DNA of 64,000 nt from Prosthecobacter algae (GTDB lineage Bacteria; Verrucomicrobiota; Verrucomicrobiia; Verrucomicrobiales; Verrucomicrobiaceae): contig NZ_BAABIA010000004.1 of assembly GCF_039542385.1 (NCBI RefSeq), positions 434,001 to 498,000 of the forward strand, written 5' to 3'. A program made the translations under genes and the position numbers. Positions 36,313-45,296 of this stretch are shown here, piece by piece (position 1 is the first letter of the stretch; the number at the start of each line of letters is the position of its first letter). The notes under the pieces are model-generated. The model searched no databases. It had not been told where the DNA came from and worked only from the letters and a program-made list of their open reading frames with translations.

Positions 36313-37587
36313 ATGAACACCTCCCAACCGCTGGATTCCGGTACCTCTTCCGTTTCGCGCACCGCCTGGCTGATCGTGGGTCTGCTCTTTCCCGTCGCCC
36401 TGCTGAACTACCTGGACCGCCAGATGATCGCCTCGATGAAGGTCTCGGTGATGGGCGATCTTAAAGACATTGGCAGTGAGGAAAACTGGGGCCACATGCT
36501 GGCTTCCTTTAAATGGGTCTATGCCATTTTCAGCCCCATCGGTGGATACATCGCGGATCGTTTCAGCCGCAAGTACACCATCTGCGGCAGCCTCTTTGTC
36601 TGGTCTCTCATCACTTACCTAACCGGACATGTAAACAGCTTTGACGATCTGTATTGGGCCCGCACGGCTATGGGCATCAGCGAGGCCTTTTATATCCCAG
36701 CGGCCCTCGCCCTCATCGCTGATTTCCATACCGGTCCCACTCGCTCGCGCGCCGTAGGGGTTCACCAGATGGGCATCTACTGCGGGGTCATGGTGGGTGG
36801 TTTTGCGGGGTATGCCGCCGATTGGCCGGACTTCGGCTGGCGCGGGGCTTTCGATATCACGGGGCTGGTGGGCATCCTGTATGCCATCCCTCTTTTGTTC
36901 TTGCTGAAGGATGCGCCGCGCTCGGCTGCGGAACTCGCCAACCCGGTAGCAAAACCCTCCGTGGGCACCGCCATCACGGAGCTGTTTACCAATCCCTCCT
37001 TCCTCCTCCTCGTGCTTTATTTCACCCTGCCCGCTTTAGCCGCTTGGGTGGTGCGGGACTGGATGCCAGCGATTCTGCAAAAGGAATTCAACATCAGCCA
37101 GGGCAAGGCTGGCGTCTCTGCCGCCCTCTATTGGCAGGGGGCCGCGCTTGTCTCCGCCATCTTCGGCGGCTGGCTGGCGGATCGCTGGATGCGCAAGACT
37201 CCGCGTGGCCGCATCTATGTCAGTGCCATTGGCATGCTCTGCATCATTCCCGCCCTCTTTGGCGTGGGCAATGCCCCGGCTCTCGGTTCCTTCACCCTGG
37301 CAGTCGCGGCCCTCATCCTCTTCGGCGTCGGCTGGGGCTTCTTTGATTGCAACAACATGCCCATCCTTTCCCAGGTGGCCCGGCCAGAACTCCGCGCGAC
37401 GGGCTATGGCATCATGAACTTTGTCAGCATGATGTGCGGCGGTGTGGCTGACTGGGGCTTTGGTTTCATGAGGGACAAAGGCGTCGCCCTCAATGTCATC
37501 TTTGGGGTCTTCGCGGCCGTCTGCGTGGTGTCGGCCTTCCTTGTCCTGCTCATCCGCCCTCGCGAGCACGGCGGTGCGCGCTTGTGA
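36313..37587 (+). CDS. MFS transporter
   Basis: 424 residues from ATG 36313 (MNTSQPLDSG), chosen because it opens directly onto the first helix. Its NYLDRQMIASMK loop and DRFSRKYTICG loop are typical MFS motifs, closer to hexuronate/Spinster-like members than to the neighbour at 34754. Twelve helices are visible. It stops 3 bp before the convergent antiporter gene. Substrate unknown. The two MFS genes are divergent with 197 bp between their starts. Confidence 0.85.
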   Translation: MNTSQPLDSGTSSVSRTAWLIVGLLFPVALLNYLDRQMIASMKVSVMGDLKDIGSEENWGHMLASFKWVYAIFSPIGGYIADRFSRKYTICGSLFVWSLITYLTGHVNSFDDLYWARTAMGISEAFYIPAALALIADFHTGPTRSRAVGVHQMGIYCGVMVGGFAGYAADWPDFGWRGAFDITGLVGILYAIPLLFLLKDAPRSAAELANPVAKPSVGTAITELFTNPSFLLLVLYFTLPALAAWVVRDWMPAILQKEFNISQGKAGVSAALYWQGAALVSAIFGGWLADRWMRKTPRGRIYVSAIGMLCIIPALFGVGNAPALGSFTLAVAALILFGVGWGFFDCNNMPILSQVARPELRATGYGIMNFVSMMCGGVADWGFGFMRDKGVALNVIFGVFAAVCVVSAFLVLLIRPREHGGARL

Positions 37588-37590
37588 TTC

Positions 37591-38919
37591 TTAATGCCCG
37601 CCCTTCAGCAGCAAAAAGCCGACGATGACCAAAATGGGCAGCAACACCGGGATGGAGAACTGCCACATGTAGCGCAAGAAATCCGGCGTGTGCACCTTGG
37701 CCTTGTCCGCGATGGCCTTGACCATGAAATTCGGCCCGTTGCCGATGTAGCTTCCCGCGCCAAAGAACACCGCCCCCATGGAGATCGCCATCAGCAGGTG
37801 AGGGTGAGATCCGGCAAAGGCCAGCACGTCTGCGGGGGAGTCCACCGAAAGCCCCTCTGCGCCCATGGCTGCGGCGAGAAAGCTGAGGTAAGTCGGTGCA
37901 TTGTCCAGGAAGGCGGACAGTGCGCCCGTGGCAAAGTAGTAGCCAATGGGCGTGGTGATCTTCACCGCCTCCCCGCTTTGCAGGATCTGCAAAGCCGGAA
38001 TCATCGTCAGGAAGATGCCCACGAAAAGGTAACCCACGTCCTTCACCGGGCCGAAATTGAAATCATTGGCCTCATGCAGCTCGGGTTTGGTGGCAAAATA
38101 GGAGGCGACGGCTGCGGCGATCATCACCATGGCAGGTACACTGAGCACCCCGCCAATGACGGTTTCTTGCAGGCTCTTCGGCAAGAAGACGGCCCCCAGC
38201 ACCACGCCCAGAAACACCAGGTTCAGCAGACCACGGATGTGAAAATGCTCCTCGCCCGTTTCCTTGTCGCGCACTTCTTTGGGGGCCCGACGGAAGTTCA
38301 GCGTATCCACCGCAAAGAAGACCGCCAGCAGCATCGCCACGGCCAGTCCCCAGCCGCTCCAGCAATGCTCCAGCACCCAGCCGAACGGCACCCCACGCAA
38401 GAAACCCAGGAACAGCGGTGGATCGCCAATCGGTGTCAGGCAGCCGCCGACATTGCTGACCACAAAGATGAAAAACACCACGTGAAAACCCGTGATGCGG
38501 TACTTGTTCATTTTGATCCAGGGGCGGATCATCAGCATGGAGGCGCCCGTGGTGCCGATGAAATTCGCCAGCACGGCACCGATCGCCAAAAACACCGTGT
38601 TGCGGAAGGGGGTGGCCTCGCCTTTCACCCGGATATTGATGCCGCCGGAGATCACAAACAGCGATCCCACCAGCGCCATGAAGCTGACATACTCATTCGC
38701 CGCATGCTGTAGCGGATGCCAGTCATGCTGCACCGCCACGTAATAAAGGGCCGTCACTAGCCCCAGGCCCACCGCTACCTTGGGGTAATGGTGCTCCCAA
38801 AAATGACCTGCAAACAGTGGCATCAGTGCAATGCAAAGCAGCAGCAGGGCAAAGGGAGCCACCGTCCAATACGGGGGCAGGGAAGCAGTATGAGCAGCGG
38901 CAGCGAGTAAGAAAGTCAC
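37591..38919 (-). CDS. NhaD-type sodium:proton antiporter
   Basis: 442 residues, about 11 to 12 membrane helices. The family marks are NFIGTTGASMLMIRP and NVGGCLTPIGDPPLFLGFL, the paired motifs of the NhaD/ArsB ion transporter superfamily, and LDNAPTYLSFLAAAMG in the second half. It exports Na+ (or Li+) in exchange for protons at the inner membrane. ATG at 38919 (MTFLLAAAAHTAS) is a reasonable start; a signal-like run follows. No regulators nearby. Confidence 0.85.
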   Translation of the reverse strand: MTFLLAAAAHTASLPPYWTVAPFALLLLCIALMPLFAGHFWEHHYPKVAVGLGLVTALYYVAVQHDWHPLQHAANEYVSFMALVGSLFVISGGINIRVKGEATPFRNTVFLAIGAVLANFIGTTGASMLMIRPWIKMNKYRITGFHVVFFIFVVSNVGGCLTPIGDPPLFLGFLRGVPFGWVLEHCWSGWGLAVAMLLAVFFAVDTLNFRRAPKEVRDKETGEEHFHIRGLLNLVFLGVVLGAVFLPKSLQETVIGGVLSVPAMVMIAAAVASYFATKPELHEANDFNFGPVKDVGYLFVGIFLTMIPALQILQSGEAVKITTPIGYYFATGALSAFLDNAPTYLSFLAAAMGAEGLSVDSPADVLAFAGSHPHLLMAISMGAVFFGAGSYIGNGPNFMVKAIADKAKVHTPDFLRYMWQFSIPVLLPILVIVGFLLLKGGH

Positions 38920-39104
38920 GACGGGATATGCACAACAGCCCCCCTGCTTGGCAAGTGATGAATGCCTCCTGCACCATGCCTATTCTTGAGTGTGACTATT
39001 TGGGGCCATTCCCCCAACCGCCGTGATTTCCGCCAGAACCTTTGCTCGCCATCCGTGAATCAAACGTGGACAAACCGCCCATCGGATGCCCCAATAGCAC
39101 CCGC

Positions 39105-39788
39105 ATGAACGCCTCCGCCAGCGCCGTCCCCTTGGTCGCCACCGATGTCCACCGCACCTACACCCTGGGCGGTCATCAGCTCCCCGTACTGCAAGGAGTG
39201 AATCTGGAAGTCGCTGCGGGTGAAAAGGTCTTTCTTTGCGGCCAGTCGGGTGCTGGGAAGACCACGCTGCTTTATGTGCTGGGCGGCTTGGAAAAGCCCA
39301 CCTTGGGAGATGTCCGCGTCCATGGCCAGTCGCTCTACCATGGTGCTGCCAAGGCCCGTGCCAAGATGCGCAACCAGACCATGGGCTTCGTCTTTCAGCA
39401 CTACTTCCTGCTGCCAGAACTCACCGCGTTGGAGAACGTCCTGCTCCCCTCCATGATCGGTGGCAAGCGGGCCGAAGCCCGCGCCCGGGAACTGCTGGAC
39501 CGCGTCGGCCTCACGCCCCGCATTGACCACCTGCCCACCGAACTTTCCGGGGGCGAGCAGCAGCGTGTGGCCATTGCCCGTGCTCTGATCAACGACCCCG
39601 GCATTCTTTACGCCGATGAACCCACGGGCAACCTGGATGCCAGCACGGGCACAGGCGTCATGGACATGCTGATCAGTGTGGTCAATGAATCCCAAAAGAC
39701 CCTCGTCGTGGTGACCCACGATCAGCAGATGGCCAAACGTGGCGATCGCCGTCTCATCCTCAAACAAGGCATCCTTGAAGAAGGCTGA
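39105..39788 (+). CDS. ABC transporter ATP-binding protein, LolD/MacB-like
   Basis: 227 residues from the ATG at 39105 ([15 protein letters not shown]), chosen as the start nearest the conserved N-terminus. Walker [16 protein letters not shown], signature [15 protein letters not shown], Walker [14 protein letters not shown], and the switch His in VVVTHDQQ are all intact. This subfamily (LolD, MacB, FtsE-like) pairs with a permease to move lipoproteins or drugs, but no permease gene is adjacent; the following gene is a hydrolase 22 bp away. The ATPase therefore looks like an orphan whose partner is encoded elsewhere. Confidence 0.88.
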   Translation: MNASASAVPLVATDVHRTYTLGGHQLPVLQGVNLEVAAGEKVFLCGQSGAGKTTLLYVLGGLEKPTLGDVRVHGQSLYHGAAKARAKMRNQTMGFVFQHYFLLPELTALENVLLPSMIGGKRAEARARELLDRVGLTPRIDHLPTELSGGEQQRVAIARALINDPGILYADEPTGNLDASTGTGVMDMLISVVNESQKTLVVVTHDQQMAKRGDRRLILKQGILEEG

Positions 39789-39810
39789 TCAGCCCCCGTT
39801 TTCCTGACCC

Positions 39811-40755
39811 ATGCCCAAACCGCGCCGCAAATCCCGAGGCAAGTCCCGGTCTTTCCTCCGCCCTTTTCTGAAGCTGGTCCTGGGACTGGTGCTTTTGGCC
39901 GCACTGCTGGGCGGGGCCGCCTGGTGGTACTTTCATCCTCCCGTCACCGCCACTCGCGGCGTCCTTTACACCACACGGAATGGCCATGATCTGACGCTGG
40001 ATATCTTCCGCCCCGCTGAACCCAGTGGAGCGGGCATTCTCATGATGGTCAGCGGCGGCTGGCAGTCAACGCCAGAGAAATTTCAGCCCTGGATGGCGGC
40101 CTCCTTTCTCCGCCGAGGCCATACCGTCATCGCAGTATCGCATCTCTCCCAGCCCGAGGCCAGCATTATGGAGATCGTCGAGGATGTGCACCGGGCAGTC
40201 CGTTTTGTTCGCCACCATGCCAAGGAGTACGGAGTGGACCCCCTGCGCCTCGGCGTTATTGGCGGCAGCTCAGGTGGCCACCTCGGCCTCATGCTCGCCA
40301 CCCGGGGTGGTCCTGGCAGCCCGGCTTCCAATGATCCGGTGGACCGTGAAAGCAGCGCCGTGCAGGCCGCCACCGTCTTTTATCCCGTGACGGACCTGAT
40401 CAACCTCGGCGACTCCACCCAAAACCTTCACGATGGCGGCCCGCCCAAAAGCTTCCGTCAGTCCTTCGGCCCCCATGGCACCAATTTGGCCGCCTGGAAG
40501 GTCATTGGCAGGGACATGTCCCCCATCTTCCACATCACGCCCGCCCTGCCTCCCGTCTTCATCATTCATGGCGATGCCGATACCCTGGTGCCGGTGGATC
40601 AGTCTCAGCGTTTCCAGAAACGCGCTGCCGAGGTAGGCCGCAAGGTCGAGGTGCTCGTCCGCCCCGGCAAAGGCCACGGCTGGTACACCATGCTGTGGGA
40701 TGCGAATCTCTTTGCCGACTGGATGACCGAGCAGCTCTCGTCGCCGTCGCTTTGA
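39811..40755 (+). CDS. Alpha/beta hydrolase, BD-FAE/lipase-like, anchored
   Basis: 314 residues. A basic N-terminus with one membrane helix (FLKLVLGLVLLAALLGGAAWW) anchors it. The active site is visible: GGSSGGHLGLM (nucleophile), oxyanion MMVSGGWQS, acid Asp in HGDADTLVP and a base His in GKGHGWYTM. Carboxylesterase or polysaccharide deacetylation-type roles are common in this family. It follows the ABC ATPase by 22 bp and may be co-transcribed with it, though the link is functionally unclear. Confidence 0.82.
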   Translation: MPKPRRKSRGKSRSFLRPFLKLVLGLVLLAALLGGAAWWYFHPPVTATRGVLYTTRNGHDLTLDIFRPAEPSGAGILMMVSGGWQSTPEKFQPWMAASFLRRGHTVIAVSHLSQPEASIMEIVEDVHRAVRFVRHHAKEYGVDPLRLGVIGGSSGGHLGLMLATRGGPGSPASNDPVDRESSAVQAATVFYPVTDLINLGDSTQNLHDGGPPKSFRQSFGPHGTNLAAWKVIGRDMSPIFHITPALPPVFIIHGDADTLVPVDQSQRFQKRAAEVGRKVEVLVRPGKGHGWYTMLWDANLFADWMTEQLSSPSL

Positions 40756-40786
40756 GCAGCCCCTTCCTGAACCTTCCCTAAAATCT

Positions 40787-40809
40787 CATGTCGCAAATTT
40801 CGCGACATG
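40787..40809 (+). promoter_or_regulatory. Perfect inverted repeat upstream of thrS
   Basis: CATGTCGC (40787-40794) and GCGACATG (40802-40809) form a perfect 8-bp stem with a 7-nt loop, 24 bp before the thrS ATG. It could be an operator or a leader hairpin. ThrRS genes are often autoregulated by tRNA-like leader structures; nothing here proves that. Symmetry is seen; role is inferred. Confidence 0.35.
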
Positions 40810-40833
40810 CGCCAGACTGCCCACCCCTTTCCC

Positions 40834-42792
40834 ATGTCCACCGAACGCAAGACCCTTGAAGAACGCGCCCAGATGTCCGACATCGAGCGCCTGCGCCACT
40901 CCTGTGCCCACATCATGGCCACCGCGATCCTGCGCATCTGGCCAGACGCCCAGTTCGCCTACGGCCCGCCGATTGAAAACGGCTTCTACTACGACTTCAA
41001 GATGGCCCACCGGGTGACCCCGGATGACTTCGAGAAGATCGAGGCCGAAATGAAGAAGATCTCCAAGGAGAACCAGAAATTCGAATGGAAAGGCGTCACC
41101 CGTGAAGAAGCCAAGGCCATGGCCGAAAGCGGTCGCCTCGGTGGCCTGTCCGAGCGCCCCGGTAACCCGAGTATCTTCAAGCTGGACCTCATTGATAAAA
41201 TCCCGGAAGGCGAGCAGATCTCCTGCTTTCAAAACGGCGACTTCATTGACCTCTGCGCTGGCCCTCATGTCGGTTATAGCGGTAAGTGCAAAAACGTCAA
41301 GCTGACCTCTGTCTCCTCTTCCTTTTATCTCGGCGATGAGTCCAAAGGCCAGCTCCAGCGCCTCTACGGTACCGCCTTCCCGACCAAAGAAGAACTGGAC
41401 GCTTACTTCGTGAATCTGGAAGAAGCCAAAAAGCGCGACCACCGCAAGCTGGGCAAGGAGTTGAAGCTTTTCCACATCGATGAAGACGTGGGCCAGGGCC
41501 TCATCCTCTGGACTCCAAACGGGGCCGTGCTCCGCCAGGAATTGCAAAATTTCATCGGCGAAGAGCTGCGCAAGCAGGGTTACCATCAGGTCTTCACTCC
41601 ACACATCGGCAAGCTGGCCCTCTACAAGACCAGCGGTCACTTCCCTTATTACAAGGATGCCCAGTTCCCGGCTATCATCGAGCAGGACCAGCTTGAAAAG
41701 ATCGCTCATGAAGGCTGCGGCTGCGCCGAAATGACCGCCCGTCTGGATGCCGTCTCTGCCCAGTTTGCCAGCCAGCTCAATGAGCGCGCGGGCCGCGAAA
41801 TCATCGGTCAGGACCGCATCATGGATCCGGAGAAGCTGCTCGACGGTTTCCTCCTGAAACCGATGAACTGCCCGCATCACATCAAGATCTTCGCCAGCCA
41901 GCCCCATAGCTACCGCGACCTTCCTGTGCGTCTGGCCGAGTTCGGCACCGTCTATCGCTGGGAGCAGAGCGGTGAGCTCAATGGCATGACCCGCGTCCGT
42001 GGTTTCACCCAGGATGATGCCCACCTTTTCTGCACCGAAGACCAAGTTGCCGCCGAAGTCCTCGGCTGCCTTAGCCTCGTCAAGATCGTGCTCAACACCC
42101 TCGGCATGACCGACTACCGCGTGCGTGTGGGTCTTCGTGATCCGGATAACAACAAGTTCACCGGCAATCCCGCCCAGTGGGACAAGGCCGAAGCCGCTTG
42201 CCGCGAAGCCGCTGCCACTCTCGGCGTGCCCTTCACCGAGGAACCCGGCGAAGCCGCCTTCTACGGGCCGAAGATTGACTTCGTCATCAAAGACGTCATT
42301 GGCCGCGAATGGCAGCTCGGCACCGTGCAGGTGGACTACGTCCTCCCTGTCCGCTTCGATCTCAGCTACAACGGCCCGGACAACAAGCCTCACCGCCCCG
42401 TGATGATCCACCGCGCGCCCTTCGGCAGCATGGAGCGTTTCTGCGGCGTGCTGATCGAGCACTTCGCCGGTCACTTCCCGACTTGGCTCGCCCCAGAGCA
42501 GGTCCGTATCCTCACCATCAGTGAGAAGACCGACGCTTTTGCTGCCGAGATCTTCGCCCAGCTCAAAGAGGCTGGCCTGCGCGTGACCCTCGACAATGAT
42601 GCCGACAAGATCGGTGCCAAGATCCGCAAGGCTCAGCTCGACAAGATCCCCTACATGCTCGTGCTCGGTGAAAAGGAAGCCGCTGCCAACAGCGTCGCCA
42701 TCCGCCACAGCAAGCGCGGCGACCTCGGCGTGAAATCCGTGGCCGAATTCCTCACCGACGTCACCGCCGAGGTGAAGGAACGGAAGCTGTAA
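40834..42792 (+). CDS. thrS: Threonyl-tRNA synthetase lacking the N-terminal TGS domain
   Basis: 652 residues from ATG 40834 (MSTERKTLEERAQ). It charges tRNA-Thr. The editing domain is present (RHSCAHIMATA, CAGPHVGYS), then the class II core: LKPMNCPHHIKIF (motif region with a zinc-type Cys and His), FRWEQ-type VYRWEQSGELNG and MIHRAPFGSMERF (motif 3). Two oddities are seen. The usual about 60-residue TGS domain is missing at the N-terminus. About 55 residues (EHEGCGCAEMT-like block through QDRIMDPEKLL) are inserted before the motif-2 region, restoring normal total length. No in-frame upstream sequence encodes TGS: the stop codon of the preceding gene lies close by. Confidence 0.93.
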   Translation: MSTERKTLEERAQMSDIERLRHSCAHIMATAILRIWPDAQFAYGPPIENGFYYDFKMAHRVTPDDFEKIEAEMKKISKENQKFEWKGVTREEAKAMAESGRLGGLSERPGNPSIFKLDLIDKIPEGEQISCFQNGDFIDLCAGPHVGYSGKCKNVKLTSVSSSFYLGDESKGQLQRLYGTAFPTKEELDAYFVNLEEAKKRDHRKLGKELKLFHIDEDVGQGLILWTPNGAVLRQELQNFIGEELRKQGYHQVFTPHIGKLALYKTSGHFPYYKDAQFPAIIEQDQLEKIAHEGCGCAEMTARLDAVSAQFASQLNERAGREIIGQDRIMDPEKLLDGFLLKPMNCPHHIKIFASQPHSYRDLPVRLAEFGTVYRWEQSGELNGMTRVRGFTQDDAHLFCTEDQVAAEVLGCLSLVKIVLNTLGMTDYRVRVGLRDPDNNKFTGNPAQWDKAEAACREAAATLGVPFTEEPGEAAFYGPKIDFVIKDVIGREWQLGTVQVDYVLPVRFDLSYNGPDNKPHRPVMIHRAPFGSMERFCGVLIEHFAGHFPTWLAPEQVRILTISEKTDAFAAEIFAQLKEAGLRVTLDNDADKIGAKIRKAQLDKIPYMLVLGEKEAAANSVAIRHSKRGDLGVKSVAEFLTDVTAEVKERKL

Positions 42793-42797
42793 GTGCC

Positions 42798-43304
42798 ATG
42801 GAAGCCACTCTCCAAGTGCTTAACGAACTGGAGCGCAAAGGCGTTCTTGGTCGTTATGCCATTGGATGGGCTGTGGCGGCCATTTTTTACATGGAGCCTT
42901 TTGCCACTTTTGACCTGGATATCTTTGTCATTTTGCCGACCCAGGGAATGCTGATAACCCTGGAGCCTCTTTACGCGGCTCTAAACGGAATGGGTTACTC
43001 ATTGGACAAGGAATGCGTGGTGATTGAAGGAGTTCCGGTGCAGTTTTTGCCAGCCTACAATCCCTTGGTTGAGGAAGCTTTGAGTGCGGCTCAGGACACT
43101 AAGTTGGGCGAAACAATCACCCGTGTACTGTTGCCAGAATACCTCGCAGCCATCATGGTGCAGACGGGGCGTTCAAAGGACCGTCAGCGTTTGACTGCTT
43201 TTTTAGAGCAGGCAGTCTTCGACAAAACGCGTTTGGAGTCTATTCTGGCCAAGCATCAACTTGATCAACGATTCAGCTCATGGACACATCCCCTGAACTC
43301 CTGA
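42798..43304 (+). CDS. Nucleotidyltransferase-fold protein (AbiEii/MNT-like)
   Basis: 168 residues, starting 5 bp after thrS. The block AIGWAVAAIFYMEPFATFDLDIFV resembles the nucleotidyltransferase start seen in AbiEii and MNT proteins, where the G-x-x-A and the D-x-D-type acidic pair (here DLDIF) bind metal. It lacks a recognisable C-terminal kinase domain. Overlap by 25 bp with a small 65-codon gene downstream resembles the gene-pair layout of toxin-antitoxin modules. Base use is more AT-rich than thrS, suggesting a later arrival. Whether it acts as a toxin, or is just an NTase, is not known. Confidence 0.55.
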   Translation: MEATLQVLNELERKGVLGRYAIGWAVAAIFYMEPFATFDLDIFVILPTQGMLITLEPLYAALNGMGYSLDKECVVIEGVPVQFLPAYNPLVEEALSAAQDTKLGETITRVLLPEYLAAIMVQTGRSKDRQRLTAFLEQAVFDKTRLESILAKHQLDQRFSSWTHPLNS

Positions 43305-43477
43305 AAAGCCTTCTGAATGCCAAGGCCGAACGCCGGGTAGCTTTGGTGAAGGCCAGTTTCGCAGAAAAAATCGAAATGCTGATTCGATTGCAGGAAATGA
43401 CGGCCCCCATTCTTCGTCGTAAGGGTATTGATGCTAAACCTTGGTCACATTTGAAACAGCAGGTCAGGGTGTCTTGA
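43280..43477 (+). CDS. Small partner protein of the nucleotidyltransferase
   Basis: 65 residues from the ATG at 43280, overlapping the previous gene by 25 bp. It is charged and helical, with KASFAEKIEMLIRLQEMTAP suited to binding a partner. The overlap implies translational coupling. An antitoxin-like role is inferred from the layout only; no DNA-binding motif is visible. Confidence 0.5.
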   Translation: MDTSPELLKSLLNAKAERRVALVKASFAEKIEMLIRLQEMTAPILRRKGIDAKPWSHLKQQVRVS

Positions 43478-43580
43478 TCATGTTGGAAAGAGTTTGTTCG
43501 CTGGTGGCTGTTTATCTCGAAGCTACATTTGTGTCGCTTGAGTAAAAGCGCCCTCCGCGCCAGGGTGGCAGAGTTCAATC

Positions 43581-44072
43581 ATGCCTCCCACCTTCAAACT
43601 TCTCTTCGTCTGCCTCGGCAACATCTGCCGCTCTCCCGCCGCAGAGGGCGTCATGCGCCGTGTGGTGGCGGAGGCCGGCCTGACCGAAACCATCCACATC
43701 GACTCAGCAGGCACCGCTGGCTGGCACACCGGCAAGCGGGCCGATGAGCGCATGCGGGTAGCAGCCCAGTCTCGCGGGCTGGAACTCACCAGCTTTGCCC
43801 GCCAGGTGAGGGATGCAGATCTCTCAGAATACGACCTCGTCCTCGTCATGGACCGCAGCAACCACCAGGACATCCGCGCCTTCGATCGCGAAAAAAATCA
43901 CGCGGCAAAAGTGCGCCTCTTCTGCGAGTTTTGCACCGATCACGAAGAAACCGAAGTGCCCGACCCCTACTACGGCGGCCCGGAAGGTTTCGAAAAAGTG
44001 CTCGATCTCCTCGAAGACGGCTGCGCCGGTGTCTTGAAACACGTGCAAGGGCAGTTGCAGCCTCGGGTCTGA
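43581..44072 (+). CDS. Low-molecular-weight protein tyrosine phosphatase
   Basis: 163 residues. The catalytic P-loop CLGNICRS spans residues 11-18 (Cys11-x5-Arg17) and the general acid is in VPDPYYGG. Such enzymes dephosphorylate tyrosine kinases of exopolysaccharide synthesis or other targets. A complete core and normal length indicate an active protein. It is followed 58 bp later by a sugar-binding protein, with no kinase near it. The start ATG at 43581 gives the expected short leader before the P-loop. Confidence 0.92.
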   Translation: MPPTFKLLFVCLGNICRSPAAEGVMRRVVAEAGLTETIHIDSAGTAGWHTGKRADERMRVAAQSRGLELTSFARQVRDADLSEYDLVLVMDRSNHQDIRAFDREKNHAAKVRLFCEFCTDHEETEVPDPYYGGPEGFEKVLDLLEDGCAGVLKHVQGQLQPRV

Positions 44073-44130
44073 GCCTCTTCGCATTTCGTGCTGGCCATGC
44101 TACCTGGTTTCTGACTAAACCGTCCCTGTC

Positions 44131-45174
44131 ATGAATCCCCGCATCGCCCTGGTCCTTCTCTCCTGCGTCCTCAGCATCGCCACCGGGCTGGTCCTGTCGC
44201 GGGGCAAAGGCGGCTCCACGGCAAAAAAAAGCGGGGGCCTCGTCATCGGCCTCAGCATGGATACCTTGAAGGAAGAGCGCTGGATCGGCGACCGCGACCT
44301 CTTTGTGGCCAAGGCCCGCGAGCTCGGTGCCGAAGTTCTGGTCGAGTCCGCCAACAGCGACGATACCCGCCAGCTCCGCGACGTGGAAAGCCTCATCACC
44401 CGCGGGGTGGATGCCCTCGTCATCATCCCTCACAATGGTGCCGCCATGGCCCGTGCGGTCGAAATGGCCCATGCCGAAGGCATCCCCGTCCTCTCCTACG
44501 ACCGCCTCATCACCGGGGCCGATACCGACCTCTACATCACCTTTGACAACGTCAAGGTGGGCGAGCTCCAGGCCCAGTTCATCGCCGACCGTCTTCCGCC
44601 CCAGGGCAAGCTTCGCCTCATCCGCATCTATGGGGCAAAGACGGATAACAACGCCGTGCTTTTCAAACAGGGCCAGGACAACATCCTAAATCCTCTCATC
44701 CAGTCCGGCCGCATCGAGGTCGTTTTTGAAGACTGGGCCGAAGACTGGAAACCCGAGAACGCCAAAAAGATCACCAACGCCGCCATCACTAAAGCAGGGC
44801 AGGGGATCGATGCCATCCTCGCCAGCAACGACGGCACCGCAGGCGGAGCCATCCAGGCTTTGATCGAAGAAGGCCTCGCAGGCAAAGTCATCGTCACCGG
44901 CCAGGATGCCGACCTCGCCGGCTGCCAGCGCATCGTCGCAGGCACCCAAACGATGACCGTTTACAAACCCCTCAGCGTCCTCGCCAAACAGGCCGCCGAT
45001 CTCGCCGTCAAGCTCGCCTCCGGCCGCCCCATCTTTGCCAAAGAAGAAAGCGACAACGGCAAAGTCAAAGTCCCTTCCGTCTTCCTGCCCATCTACTCAG
45101 TGACCGAGGAAAACCTCCGCGAAACCGTCGTCAAAGACGGCTTCCGTTCGGAAAAAGACGTTTACGGCGAATAG
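44131..45174 (+). CDS. Substrate-binding protein, xylose/ribose (XylF-like) type
   Basis: 347 residues. An N-terminal signal or anchor (PRIALVLLSCVLSIATGLVL) precedes a type-I periplasmic binding fold. Family marks are LVIGLSMDTLKEERW, VDALVIIPHNG, GIPVLSYDRLI, IDAILASNDGTAGGA and VTGQDADLAGC, strongly XylF-like. The usual ATPase and permease genes are not adjacent, so it may serve a remote transporter or act as a sensor. It is preceded by the phosphatase and followed by a convergent thioredoxin gene. Confidence 0.85.
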   Translation: MNPRIALVLLSCVLSIATGLVLSRGKGGSTAKKSGGLVIGLSMDTLKEERWIGDRDLFVAKARELGAEVLVESANSDDTRQLRDVESLITRGVDALVIIPHNGAAMARAVEMAHAEGIPVLSYDRLITGADTDLYITFDNVKVGELQAQFIADRLPPQGKLRLIRIYGAKTDNNAVLFKQGQDNILNPLIQSGRIEVVFEDWAEDWKPENAKKITNAAITKAGQGIDAILASNDGTAGGAIQALIEEGLAGKVIVTGQDADLAGCQRIVAGTQTMTVYKPLSVLAKQAADLAVKLASGRPIFAKEESDNGKVKVPSVFLPIYSVTEENLRETVVKDGFRSEKDVYGE

Positions 45175-45296
45175 TCTAGCGTAGCTGCGGCTGCGTCCGC
45201 GTCCGCAAGAACGTGGCTCTCCGTGAATAACACACTCAAAGTTAGGTCGCTCGTCTTCGCTCTATCCTCTTTCCCGTTCCTCGAAAAAACAAGCCA

